Translations under genes and position numbers: made by a program | Source of the DNA: Chlorocebus sabaeus | Lineage: Eukaryota > Chordata > Mammalia > Primates > Cercopithecidae | DNA length: 64,000 nucleotides | Assembly (NCBI RefSeq): GCF_047675955.1 | Contig: NC_132915.1 | Span: forward strand, 20,441,766-20,505,765 | Direction: 5' to 3' | Shown: one piece after another, positions 1-10,715 of the stretch | How the letters are laid out: every line of letters begins with the position of its first letter | How positions within the stretch are numbered: position 1 is the stretch's first letter | The notes under the pieces: model-generated | Seen by the model: the letters and a program-made list of their open reading frames with translations, nothing else | What the model was told of the DNA's origin: nothing | Database searches by the model: none

Positions 1-292
1 GCGGCTCATGCCTGTAATCCCAGCACTTTGGGAGGCTGAGGTAGGCGAATCATGAGGTCAGGAGTTCAAAACCAGCCTGGACAACATGGTGAAACCCCGT
101 CTCTACTAAAGATACAAAAAATTAGCTGGGCATGGTGGCAGGCCCCTATAATCCCAGCTACTCAGGAGGCTGAGGCAGGAGAATTACTTGAACCCAGGAG
201 GCAGAGTGTGAGCTGAGATGGTGCCACTGTACTCCAGCCCAGGTGACAGTGAGAGACTCTATCTTTAAAAATAATAATAAATAAAAAATAAT
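1..292 (+). repeat. Alu (SINE), cut by window edge
   Basis: Forward Alu with both monomers, ending in an A/T-rich tail (AATAATAATAAATAAA). The first dozen or so bases of the consensus are missing because the window starts inside it. It lies in VPS13A intron 4. Confidence 0.95.
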
Positions 293-466
293 CATTAATT
301 CAAAATCTCCAAAAATGTAGAGTAAAAACCAATTTAATTTGAATTAACAAATATCAAATTTAAATATTAAAATCTCAACAAATTCCCAAAAGTATTTTGA
401 ATATAAAGATTTTTCTATCCATAAAAAAGAAAAACTTAAATTATAATTTTTTTAAATTTAACTTAC

Positions 467-562
467 TAGAAGAAGGCACTATGAGTAAATAAATTTCTTC
501 CAATACAGCTTCAACAGGTTGAGTATAAAGGTTTTTCCATGGAATTATAAGTTTAAGATTAC
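467..562 (-). CDS. VPS13A: VPS13A coding exon 4
   Basis: Reverse strand reads acceptor ...AAATGTAG, then 96 nt, then donor GTAAGT. With the last base of exon 3 the frame restores a Gly codon and continues NLKLIIPWKNLYTQPVEAVL, then EEIYLLIVPSS, plus the first base of the next codon. This corresponds to c.188-283, residues about 63-94, inside the chorein_N domain whose amphipathic groove begins the lipid channel. A long pyrimidine stretch precedes the acceptor. The peptide matches human chorein as I remember it. No stop or frameshift is seen. Confidence 0.96.
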
Positions 563-939
563 CTACATTTTTTTGAAAAGAAAAAAAAAAAAGGGACAAA
601 AAATATTACTCATTCAACCTACATTTAGGGTTAGTCTATTTTCTGTCAGATATTAGAAGAGATCCGCTTAATCACTTTATTGAAAGCTATTTTACAACCA
701 AAAACAACAAGTGTTCGTTGTAATGATGTGAAATTATTGTATTTATACCAGTATTGTTGGAAAACCTAGATTATATTCGAAATATTTATACAAGCTTCTA
801 TTTACAGTTCTCTGTACCATAAACAAACCAATATTCTTCCCTTAATCAACAATCGTTAATATCATAACTTTGAATTTCCCCAATCCTTACTCTAAACCTC
901 CATATATATATATTTTTAATGCTTTAAGATGGTAGATTA

Positions 940-1234
940 GGCCAGGCGCGGTGGCTAACACCTGGAATCCTAGCACTTTGGGAGCCTAAGGCAGATGGAT
1001 CACTTGAACCCAGGAGTTCTAAGACCAGCCTAGGCAACATGGCGAAACCCTGTCTCTATGAATAAAAACTAAAAAAATTGGCCAAGCATGACGGTGTGTG
1101 CCTGTAGTCCCAGCTACCTGGGAGGCTGAGGTGAGAGGATCTTGAGCCCAGGTCGGGGCTACAGTGAGGCGTGATCATGCCACCACACTCCAGCCTGGGT
1201 GATATAGTGAGACCTTTACCTCCCCCCAATAAAA
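940..1234 (+). repeat. Alu, old (AluJ-like)
   Basis: Forward Alu starting GGCCAGGCGCGG. It is flanked by the 9-bp duplication GGTAGATTA at 931-939 and 1235-1243. It carries AluJ-like diagnostic text (TTGAGCCCAGGTCGGGGCTACAG). In VPS13A intron 3. Confidence 0.93.
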
Positions 1235-1257
1235 GGTAGATTATATACTTTAAATAA

Positions 1258-1345
1258 GTGTGTGTATATATATTTTTCATTATGTGTATGTGTGTTACAT
1301 ACATATATATGTACGTATGTACAGGAATTTTTATATACACATATG
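1258..1345. repeat. TG/TA-rich simple-sequence tract
   Basis: Alternating purine-pyrimidine stretch of GTGTGTATATATA, ACATACATATATATG and GTACGTATGTAC blocks just after the Alu at 940-1234. Degraded dinucleotide repeat. Confidence 0.7.
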
Positions 1346-1849
1346 GTAATAATCATACATATAAACATATATGTGAAAAACTACACATATAGTAACAATA
1401 AAACATTCTGGGTAATATCTGAAAATTATGCAAACTAATGAAAACAGCCTAAGACAATCAAATAGCAACGAATTTTTTTTTTAAGCATAAGGGTTACAAA
1501 AGCATAAGGAACTACAAAAATACTATGTATGGGGTTTCTTAAACTACTCACTCTAGTTTTGTATCTTGAGAATATTTTCGTAATAGAGAGTTTTAAAATA
1601 TTTTAAAATTGTTTAAATGGTATGAGTGTCTAGATTTATAAACAGTTGCCATAATTGTGTAAGGAATAGATTATTAAATATACAATGTTGCTAAAACTGG
1701 TTAGTGATTGCGAAATTTTTTTAAATCCACTTAGATCCATCTCATGATACTTTATAAACTCCGTGTTTAGAAAACTTCAAACTGAGAAAAAGATTTGAGA
1801 TTTCATCATACAATATCACTTCAGAGAAAAACGAACTATCTAATTTCTT

Positions 1850-1981
1850 TTTTATATTTTTTGTAGAGTCAGAGTCTCACTATTTTGCCCAGACTGGTCT
1901 CAAACTCCTGGCCTCAAGCAATCCTCTTGCCTCTGCCTCATAAAGTACTGGGATTATGGGTATCAGCTACCCTGCCCAGCC
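1850..1981 (-). repeat. Partial Alu (left monomer)
   Basis: Reverse-orientation fragment from the mid left arm (TTTTTGTAGAG) to the Alu head (CCCTGCCCAGCC). Diverged and lacking the right arm. Confidence 0.85.
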
Positions 1982-2276
1982 TCTAATAACTTTCTAAGTT
2001 TTTAAATCAGAGAACATGGTGATCGTTTAAAATTTCTGTACAGGCCAAAAATATAACCAAAATGAAATCAGACTGGGAAAAAAACTGTAACAAATTTGAC
2101 ATGGTTAGTTTATTTATAAATGTACCAACAGACTGCTTAAAATATATACAGTAATACTTCAAAAACAGTAAATGAACAAAAGGACAAAGAGCAATGACAA
2201 AACCGTATAAATAATAAACGCATATTAACAGTATGCCATTTTCACCACCAAATCTTTTTTTTAAAAAGTCAAACTT

Positions 2277-2572
2277 GATCAGGTGCAGTGGCTCACATCG
2301 GTAACTCCAGCCCTTTGGTGGGCTGTGGTAGGAGGATCACTCGAGTCCAGGAGTTCAAGATGAGCCTGGGCAACATGGCAAAACCCTGTCTCTAAAAAAA
2401 TACAAAACTCAGCCAGGCATGGTGGCGTACACCTGCAGTCCCAGCTACTCGGGGGCTGAGGTGGGAGGGTTACTTGAGCCAGGAAGGCATAGGTTGCAAT
2501 GAGCCAAGATCGCACCACCGCACTCCAGCCTGGGTAACAGAGCGAGACGCTGTCTCAAAAAACAAACCAACC
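2277..2572 (+). repeat. Alu
   Basis: Forward two-arm Alu beginning GATCAGGTGCAGTGG and ending CTGTCTC plus an A-rich tail. In VPS13A intron 3. The 2.57-4.46 kb stretch to its right is AT-rich intron in which I recognise no repeat. Confidence 0.94.
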
Positions 2573-4461
2573 AACTTTTTCTTCCTTCTCTTATGAAATG
2601 TAGACTCCTTGTAGAAAATTTAGCAAATTTCAAAAAATATACAGATGTAATTCCAAAAACTTTCCACAGAAGACAACCTCTTTTATAATATGTACATGTG
2701 TATTTATAGCTGATATACCTGTAATTCTGCATTCTAAATGAGGAAAACTTTGAAAGATCAATACCTAATAATAGCAAGGGGACAATACATTCCTATAAAA
2801 CTGATTGTGCTACTGTATCATTCATTTGGAAACATGTACTACTTTCATACAACAAATTGTGCCCCTAATATATATGCCAGGTAATATGCTAAGTGGTGAG
2901 GATACACTAAAAATTAAACCCACTTCTCAAGAAACTCGATGTCTACTAGAAGGGGGGAAAAATAGTGATAGTTTTAAAAAACAGGTGCTATGATAGAGGT
3001 ACATAACACTTTAAATGATTCTCAAAATTATCTTGGGTTTAGTTCAGTGTACTTTCTACTATCTTATATTATCATTGAAAATTACCTTATCATTTTTAAA
3101 CAAAATTAGGCAAGAAAAGAGAAGGCAGGCAGATTCTAAGGAAAACAGGTCTATCTACTTTACTGATTTTTTTTTGACTGTTCTTGAATTGAGGTTAAAT
3201 TTACATACACTGAAATATAATAATCATCACTGTAAAATTCAATGACCTTTGGTAAAAGTTTAAAAGTTACATAAAAATACGTATTGTACCAATACATATT
3301 TTGTATCAATGGAAAAATAAAATCATTCTACAATATCCAAATATGCATGCACTGGATTATTATGGTACAGAATACATGAGATCAAATCAACTCAGATTAT
3401 GAGAAATCCTTTTTACATGCTAATAAAAAAAATTATAAAATTGTAAAAATTGCATAATTACAAGTATTTCAATACATACAAACTTGTAAGTATTTAAAAT
3501 GTACACACATAAATAATCAGAAATATGAAAAAATTAAAATGTTAGGTAGATAAAAATGGGTGACATTCTCCCCCTCTTACTCATGCTAAATAGTCTTTAA
3601 AAGGTAGGGGCAGAGAGGATAGAATTCTACTGTCAGTAACATATGATGATGAAAGCTTTCTATGGTATGTAGTCTAATACCAACCATAAGTACACATAAT
3701 TATGAAGACCTTTATCATGTAATTTAGGTAAGCTTTCAAAATACTTCGTTCCCTAAGCGACAACAGTATAGATTCAATAACAATGTATACATCCTACTAC
3801 AAAAACTATCTATATAACAAAAATATCTCAAAGTCCCAATTAAAGACACTATTATCTTGCACAATATTTAAACCAGTAAAACTGTAACACAAGAAACATG
3901 ACAGGCAAGTTTTTATTAAACATGTTAAAACCTCAAATTCTAATCATTTACTGCTCAACCAGTATATTTACGATATAAACAGTAAACACTGGTAAAAATA
4001 ATACCAAACAAGAAAAAGCAGAGTATTTTCTGAAAACACACAAAAACTTGCAGAGCAGAAATTAGTTTTCAAATTGGCCCCTAGTCACAGAGCCTGGATG
4101 ACCCAGAACCTATTCTTTACACAACATATCCAACATTAATCAAAACATAGCAGTGGTAACTAGTCAGACACCTAGGAAACTGAAACAGCTAAGCTCTCCA
4201 TTAGAGGTAATCCTTTGAATTAACTCAATTTACCACCTAAAGAGATATGTAATGTATTAGGTTATCAAATACTAGGCAAGAGGTATATGAATCGAATAAT
4301 ATTTTTAAGTTGCACAACAAAGCTCGACTGAGACAAAAACACATAATTATTTTTAATTGATGCTCAGAAACATGAAAAATATCACATAACAGAGATATCA
4401 GGCAAATTATTCTGGCTGCATGTCCAGGAAGGAAGATATCCCAGTAATAAATATGGCTTAC

Positions 4462-4504
4462 CTATGTGACCAACTTTAACTTTAAATGGTACATCCAGTT
4501 GACT
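4462..4504 (-). CDS. VPS13A: VPS13A coding exon 3 (43 nt)
   Basis: Reverse strand: acceptor ...TTTTTTCTGTAG, then AGT CAA CTG GAT GTA CCA and on to CAC ATA G, then donor GTAAGC. It encodes SQLDVPFKVKVGHI plus the first base of a Gly codon, equal to c.145-187 and residues 49-62. At 43 nt it is a small exon with a non-multiple of 3. Together with the 44-nt exon 2 it makes 87 nt, so the pair is frame-neutral. The peptide is the conserved chorein_N segment that follows KENAL. Confidence 0.96.
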
Positions 4505-4913
4505 CTACAGAAAAAATTTATATATATACAAAACATTAGTAGATACAGAGTTTAACAACACAAATGAATATTGTTTACTTCCAAAAATTATTTCAAGGGA
4601 TTTTTTTAAATAAACTTATGCATTTCCTTATCATCAACATTTATTTACATCTATAAACATATAATTGCGATATTATTATCAAATTCATAAAATTCAGGGA
4701 AGCTGCTCTTTTTATAATAATTGGGGATAAAGGTCTACAGTAAAAATGACCACAAAATCTACTCATATCAAATCATTACCAATTTTATATTATTTTAAGA
4801 AAAAGAAGTGGCAATTACAATGCCCTTTTATGCTTTTAGGGAAATTAAAACTCTATTTTGCAAAATACACATTTTGTAAAAAATACATTCTCCCCATTCA
4901 AAGGACAGTCTTT

Positions 4914-5168
4914 TAAATAAATGGTGCTAGGAAAACTAGATATCCGCTCGCAAAAACATGAAACTGAACCCTTATCCTATACCACAGACAAAAATTAACT
5001 CAAAATGGATGAAAGATCCAAACCTAAGAGCTAAAACTATAAAACTCTTAGAAGAAAACCTAAGGGAAAATCTTCATGACATTAGATTCGGTAATGACTT
5101 CTTGGATATGACAATAAGAGCACAAGCAATTAAAAGAATAAATGAACTAGTCTTTACCGAGTTAAAAA
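4914..5168 (+). repeat. L1 fragment (ORF2 3' part)
   Basis: Sequence typical of the C-terminal part of LINE-1 ORF2 (AATGGTGCTAGGAAAACTAG, then GATGAAAGATCCAAACC and TAAGAGCTAAAACTATAAAA). It runs directly into an Alu fragment. It lies in intron 2 on the strand opposite to VPS13A. The short open frame at 4958-5317 is an L1-Alu chimera, not a gene. Confidence 0.88.
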
Positions 5169-5174
5169 CTTTTC

Positions 5175-5303
5175 AGCTACTCAGGAGGCTGAAGGGGGAA
5201 GACAGCTTGAGCCTGGGGCTGAAGGCTATAGTAAGCTATGATCACACCACTGCACTGCAGCCTGGGGTGACAGAGCAGGAGCCTGTCTTAAAAAAAAAAA
5301 ATC
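5175..5303 (+). repeat. Alu-derived fragment
   Basis: Begins at CAGCTACTCAGGAGGCTGA and ends in an A-run; the first part of an Alu is missing. Abuts the L1 fragment to its left. Confidence 0.85.
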
Positions 5304-5354
5304 AGAAAACAAGTTAAAAATTCAAAATAAAAACATCTGTATTTTTTGTATGTT

Positions 5355-5660
5355 TGTTTTTGTTTGGTTTGGTTTTGAGACAGAGTCTCACTCTGTCGCC
5401 CAGGCTGGAGTACAGTAGCACGATCTCTACTCGCTACAACCTCCACCTCCCAGGTTCAAGCGATTCTCCTGCCTCATCCTCCTTAGCAGCTGGGATTACT
5501 GTCATCCGCCACCATGACTGGCAAAGGTTTTTTCATTTTCAGTAGAGACAGGGTTTCACCATGTTGGTCAGGCTAGTCTCGAACTATTGACCTCAAATAA
5601 TCACCTGTCTTGGCCTCCCAAAGTGCTGGGATTACAGGTGTGAGCCACCATGCCCAGTCT
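5355..5660 (-). repeat. Alu
   Basis: Reverse Alu with a T/G-rich tail at the left (TTTGTTTGGTTTGGTTTTGAGAC) and head CCACCATGCCCAGT at the right. In VPS13A intron 2, close to exon 2. Confidence 0.95.
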
Positions 5661-5874
5661 AAAACAATATTTATTTTTAAATAGGAAAAAATCACACTGT
5701 CCATTTGTGCTTTGAAGGAGATTAAAACTCCATATCGCAAAATTTGCATTTTGCAAAAATTATTTACAAAAAACTTTCTCAAATTTAAATAACTGAAGGT
5801 GGCAAACTGAATCAGGAAGAAGTATACATAATTAAATGCAATAACTTTACAAATTTTTCATAGTTAAAACCTAC

Positions 5875-5918
5875 CAAGGCATTTTCTTTAATTTGAAGAT
5901 TCTTGAGGGCCACAGCTC
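5875..5918 (-). CDS. VPS13A: VPS13A coding exon 2 (44 nt)
   Basis: Reverse strand: polypyrimidine tract and acceptor ...TTAATCTCTTTTAG, then GAGCTGTGGCCCTC and on to GCCTTG, then donor GTAGGT. The last G of exon 1 plus GA makes a Gly codon, after which it reads AVALKNLQIKENAL. This is c.101-144, residues 34-48, ending exactly on a codon. The A-V-A-L-x-N-L segment is a hallmark of VPS13 N-termini. The donor +4 is G rather than A, still a usual site. Confidence 0.97.
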
Positions 5919-6500
5919 CTAAAAGAGATTAAAAAAAAGATTCAAACAATCAAATATTTTTCATTTAAAAAAGTTAATAAGTATGCTTCATTCCTGTCAT
6001 ACTCAGGAAAAATACATAATGTGCATAACAGATAATAAAATCTACCTATAATCTTATTATCTCACCTTCATTCTCCTACATAGTCTAAGAGAGTATGCTT
6101 AACCAAATCTTCACTTACTGTAACTTTTGACCTCTGCAATTGTAGCTCAATGTTAACATATACAACATTTTAATTAGAATTACACAAATAACATGAGTCT
6201 AACAAAGTAGCATGATACAAGATCAATATGCAAAAAGTAAACTACACTTAAATATACTTGCAATAAACCATTGGGAAAAAATTATTTAATGCAAAATCAG
6301 TGAGCCCCAAGATACAGAAATAAAGACTTCCCAATTCAAAGCCAATAAAAAAAGAAAATGAGAAAAACAATAGAACAGAATGTCCAAGAACTATAGGACA
6401 AGTGCAAAATGGGATTAGCCAAAGTTTAAAATACACTGCTATAACATTAGGATGTTACATGTAATCCCATCGTAACCACAAAGAAAATATCTTTAGAACA
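5919..6500. other. Intron 1 end, AT-rich, with a possible L1M scrap
   Basis: No gene. Around 6330-6450 the text (CAGAATGTCCAAGAACTATA, then GGACAAGTGCAAAATGG) resembles the ORF1 region of old L1M elements on the plus strand, which would fit the L1M that starts just to the right. The rest is unremarkable. Confidence 0.45.
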
Positions 6501-6506
6501 AACACA

Positions 6507-6622
6507 AAAGTCACCCAGGCATGGTGGCAGGCACCTGCAGTCCCAGCTACTTGAGGAAGCTGAGGTAGGAGGATCACATAAGCCTAGAAGTCCAGCTTGG
6601 GCAACATAGCGAGACCTCATTG
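6507..6622 (+). repeat. Partial Alu-like monomer
   Basis: Short forward fragment from CACCCAGGCATGGTGGCAGG to GCAACATAGCGAGACCTC. It has no A-tail and is embedded in L1M text. Confidence 0.75.
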
Positions 6623-6871
6623 CTATGATGATAACATTAATTATGTTATTAGTTAAACACAAATGGAATCAAATTTGCAACAAAAAATTAAACCAAAGGA
6701 AAGGCAATAAGGGGTAAAACAGAAAGAAGAAATGCTGTAAGACATATAGAAAGTAATTAGCAAAATGGCAATACTAAGTCCTTCCCTATCTGTAACCACT
6801 TGAAATATAAATGGCTTAACTCCCCCCTAAAAAGACAGATTGGCAGAATGGATTAAAACAAACAGGATCCT

Positions 6872-7157
6872 GGCCGGGAGCAGTGGTTCACATCTGTAAT
6901 CCTAGCACTTTGGGAGGCTGAGGCAGGTGGATCACATGAAGTCAGGAGTTCGAGGCCAGCCTGACCAAAATGGTGAAATCCCATCTCTACTAAAAGTACA
7001 AAATTAGCCAGGCGTGGTGGTGCATATCTGTAATCCCAGCTACTTGGGAGGCTGAGGCAGGAGAATCACTTGAACCAAGGAGGTGGAGGTTGCGGTGAGC
7101 CGACATTGCGCCATTGCACTCCAGCCTGGGCAACAGTGAGATGCCATCTCAAAATAA
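6872..7157 (+). repeat. Alu (AluS-like)
   Basis: Forward full-length Alu beginning GGCCGGGAGCAGTGG and ending ATGCCATCTCAAAATAAATA. It is inserted in the L1M. Confidence 0.95.
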
Positions 7158-7222
7158 ATAGAGAGAGAGCAAGAGAGAGCGAGAGAGAGAGAGAGAGAGG
7201 GAGAGGGAGAGAGAGAGAGAGA
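7158..7222. repeat. (GA)n microsatellite
   Basis: GAGAGAGAGC/GAGAGAGAGG units continuing from the Alu tail; an A-tail-seeded microsatellite. Confidence 0.92.
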
Positions 7223-7289
7223 AAATAAAAGTACATGGTCTACAGGAAACTCTCTTTGGCTCTAAGAACACTCATAGGTTAAAAGCAAA

Positions 7290-7652
7290 GAAACAAAAAA
7301 AGGGGCATCACTAATCCAAAACTCCAAAATCGGAAACTTTCTGAGTGCTGACACGATACCACAAGTGGATGATGAAGATGAAGATGATGATGTTACCAAT
7401 GCAAAAAGGTATCTATAGACCACGTGGTGAAAATGTGTGATGGGCTTATTAAAGGGCTGGAGCAGTATGCCTTCATAACAGAACAAGAAATTATGACAGT
7501 TTATAAAATCAGAGACTTCTCAGACAAAAAAAACAGTTAGTGAGGCAGATGGTTCTGGAGGAAACATTTTAAAAAGCCATCTAGCAAAATGCCTCCTCAT
7601 CCCTTGAGGATCCAATTCCTGGCCCCTCAACTGCTTCTAATGTTTCTTCTCA

Positions 7653-7687
<35 letters not shown>

Positions 7688-8245
7688 CATTCTAGAGTTA
7701 CCTTCTAATCAAAACACAGCATTGTAGGTGGAGACTGAAAGCCTGCCTGCCACTGTTTGTTGTTGCTGCTGTTTAACAGTGGATACAGATATTCCCTACT
7801 GTGCTGCTTACTCACCCTAAACACATTATATTTTCACTGAATTAATGGTACCTCATATTTCTTACTGTTAAGAACTTATGTGTGAACAATGTAAGAAAAT
7901 GATTGCTTATCAGCATATAAATTCAGTCAGGAATAATGATGATGCCAAACAACCACAGACTGTCTAGACGGGTGGCTGAGACAGTGACACCTTTCCTTTC
8001 TGATGGCTGAAGGTACATAAGCTTTGTTTCATGCAGAAAATTATTCAAAATATGGTATAAAATTATCTTTGGGCTATGTGTACAATGTATATTTGAAACA
8101 TAAATGAATTTTGTGTTAGACTTGGGTCTCATCCCCAAGATACCTCATTATGTATATGTACATATTCTAAAATCTGAAGGAAAAAAAATTCAAAATCCAA
8201 ATCACTTCAAGCATTTCAGATAAGGTATATTCAACCTATATACTA
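7290..8245 (+). mobile_element. Tigger-like (pogo) DNA transposon, internally deleted
   Basis: The left end reads like a Tigger terminal region (CACTAATCCAAAACTCCAAA, ATCGGAAACTTTCTGAG). It jumps into text that resembles the acidic C-terminus of a pogo-type transposase (GATGATGAAGATGAAG; then a frame reading CDGLIKGLEQYAFITEQEIM). The right end (TTCAAAATCCAAATCACTTC, AAGCATTTCAGATAAGG, TATTCAACCTATA) looks like the other terminal region. A pure A-run sits at 7657-7684. L1M sequence lies on both sides, so it inserted into L1. The exact subfamily was not determined, and the transposase is not intact. Confidence 0.65.
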
Positions 8246-9082
8246 ATATTAGACATATAAACTTTAAGTCAAAATCTGTTACAAAAAACAAAAAAAGGCA
8301 TTATATAATGATAAAACCAACACTTCACTAAAAAGATGTAACAATTATAAACATGTATGCACCAAACATCAGACCAGCAAAACATATGAAGCAAATACTG
8401 ACAGAATTGAAGAGAGAAATAGATAGAACTATATTTATACTAGAAGGCTTCAATACCCCACTTTCAGTAATGGATGGAACAAACACACAGAAGATTAATA
8501 AGGAAAAATAGGACTTAACACTATTGACCAACTGGACCAAAAGACATAGACAGAACACTTTACCCAACAACAGCAGAATACACATTTTTCTCAAGTGCAC
8601 ATGGGACATTCTTCAGGATATATGTGAGGTCACAAAACAAGTGTCAAAATTTTTGTAAAGAGAAAACATACAAATGGTCAACAGGTATATATATGAGAAA
8701 AGGCTCAACATCACCAATCATCAGATAATAAAAATCAAAACCACAAGAAGATATTACCTCAATCTATTAGAATGGCTATCATCAAAAAGACAAAAAAATA
8801 ACAAATGCTGGTGTGACTGTGGAGAAAGGGAAACTCTTACACACTGTTTTTGGGAATATAAATTAGTACAGCCATTATAAAACACGGTACAGAAGTTCTT
8901 CAAAAAATTTAAAAATAAAATTACCATATGATCCATCAATCCCACTAATGTATAAATATCCCAAAGAAATGAAATCAGTTTGTTGAAAAGAAACCTGAAC
9001 TTCGTTTATTGCAGCACTTTTCACAAAAGCCAAGATATTAAATCAATCAAGTGTCTACCAACAATGCACTGGTAAAGAAAAT

Positions 9083-9111
9083 GTGATACACACACACACA
9101 CACACACATAA
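9083..9111. repeat. (CA)n microsatellite
   Basis: About 12 CA units (ACACACACACACACACACAC) inside L1M sequence. Confidence 0.9.
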
Positions 9112-10079
9112 TGAAATACTATTCCCCATTAAAAAGAAAAAGAATAAAATCTTGTCCTTTGCGGGAACACAGATGCACCTGGAGGACATAATGCTAAGGG
9201 AAATAAGCCAGGCACAGAAAGACAAATACTGCATGATCTCACTCACGAATGTGAAATCTAAAAAAGTTGACATCATAGAAGTAGTGTAGAGAATAGCGGT
9301 TGCCAGAGGCTGGGGAATATTGGCGAGAGGGGAAATAGGTAAAGATGGGTCAATGAGAACAAAGTTACAGTAAAAAGGGAAGAATAAGCTCTGGTGTTCT
9401 ATTGCACAGCAGAGTGACTACAATTAACAACACTGTATTGCATGTTTTAACATACCTAGAAGGAGGATTTTGAATGTCCTCACAAGGAAATGATAAATGT
9501 ATAAGGTGATGGATATTCCAAATACCAATTTGATTTTTATACAATGTATACATGTATTGAAATATCATCCTGTACCCAATAAATATGCACAATTAATACA
9601 TGTCAATTAAAAACAAAATTGTAAAATTATAGAAGACTGACATCATGCAGGGTATCTTTTCTAATAATAATAAATAAAATAAGGAAATAAATAACAGATG
9701 AAAACAGAACAATGCACAAATGTATGGAAATTAAGCATTCTTAAACAAGAAATGGGTCAAAAAGGTAATCCCAAGAAAAATTAGAAAATATCTTGAGATG
9801 AAAATAAAAACAGACTGTACCATCATAATTAGTATGATACAGCAAAAGCAGTGCTAGAAGGGAACATAAAGCTGTAAATGCTTATGTTTAAAAAGAAAAA
9901 ACATCCCAAATCAATAACCTAAATCTATTCCTTAATAGGGAAAAAAATACAAAATCCAAACCTAGCAAAAGGGAGAATATAATACACATTAGAGCAAAGA
10001 TAAGTGAAAGAGAATGGAAAAAAAAAATTAAAAAACAAAACAAAACAAAACAAAAACGAGCATTAGTTTTTTTTTTGGT

Positions 10080-10387
10080 TTTTTTTTTTTTTTTTTTTTT
10101 TTTTTTGAGACGGAGTCTTGCGGTGCTACCCAGGCTGGAGTGCAGTGGCACGATCTTGGCTCACTGCAACCTCCGTCTCCTGGAATCAGCGATTCTCCTG
10201 CCTCAGCCTCCTGAGTAGCTGGGATTACAGGGGCCTGCCACCATGCCCAGCTAATTTTTGTATTTTTAGTACAGACGGGGTTTTGTCATGTTGGCCAAGC
10301 TGGTCTCAAACTGCTGACCTCAGGTGATCCACCCGCCTCAGCCTTCCAAAACGCTGGGATTACAGGCGTGAGCCACTGCACCTGGCC
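10080..10387 (-). repeat. Alu
   Basis: Reverse Alu with a poly-T tail at left. Flanked by CATTAGTTTT at 10060-10069 and 10394-10403. Head-to-head with the next Alu. Confidence 0.95.
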
Positions 10388-10418
10388 ACCGACCATTAGT
10401 TTTCTAAAAAGATCAATA

Positions 10419-10715
10419 GGCTGGGCACGGTGGCTCATGTCTATGTAATGCCAGCACTCTGTGAGGCCAACGCGGGTGGATCATGAGGTCAGGAGATTGA
10501 GATCATCCTAACTAACACGGTGAAACTCCATCTCTACTAAAAATTCAAAAAATTAGCCGGGCGTGGTGGCAGGCGCCTGTAGTCCCAGCTACTCGGGAGG
10601 CTGAGGCAGGAGAATGGCATGACCCTGGGAGATGGAGCTTCCAGTGAGCTGAGATCACACCACTGCACTCCAGCCTGGGTGACCGAGAGAGACTCCGTCT
10701 CAAAAAAAAAAAAAA
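10419..10715 (+). repeat. Alu (AluS/Y-like)
   Basis: Forward Alu, GGCTGGGCACGGTGGC to CCGTCTC plus A-run. Flanked by AAGATCAATA and AAGAATCAATA. Lies 31 bases from the reverse Alu on its left. Confidence 0.95.

Larger units (their letters stand above)
6640..9622 (+). repeat. Old L1 (L1M-type), broken and deleted
   Basis: Plus-strand LINE-1. It shows the ORF2 start region (GGCAATACTAAGTCCTTCCC, then TAAATGGCTTAACTCC), the endonuclease part (8330-8640), then a jump to the ORF2 3' end (8690-8960) and the 3' UTR ending AATAAATATGCAC plus A-rich tail at about 9620. It is interrupted by an Alu (6872-7157), a GA repeat and a Tigger-like DNA transposon (7290-8245). All reading frames are broken. Confidence 0.85.

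Noticed and set aside
1..466. VPS13A exon 5
   Set aside because: No stretch encoding the next chorein segment with splice sites was found on the minus strand; the region is an Alu plus AT-rich intron.
4958..5317. 119-codon frame
   Set aside because: Chimera of an L1 ORF2 fragment and an Alu fragment; no conserved protein.
9055..9289. Overlapping frames spanning a CA repeat
   Set aside because: His-Thr or Cys-Val runs come from the microsatellite; the rest is L1.
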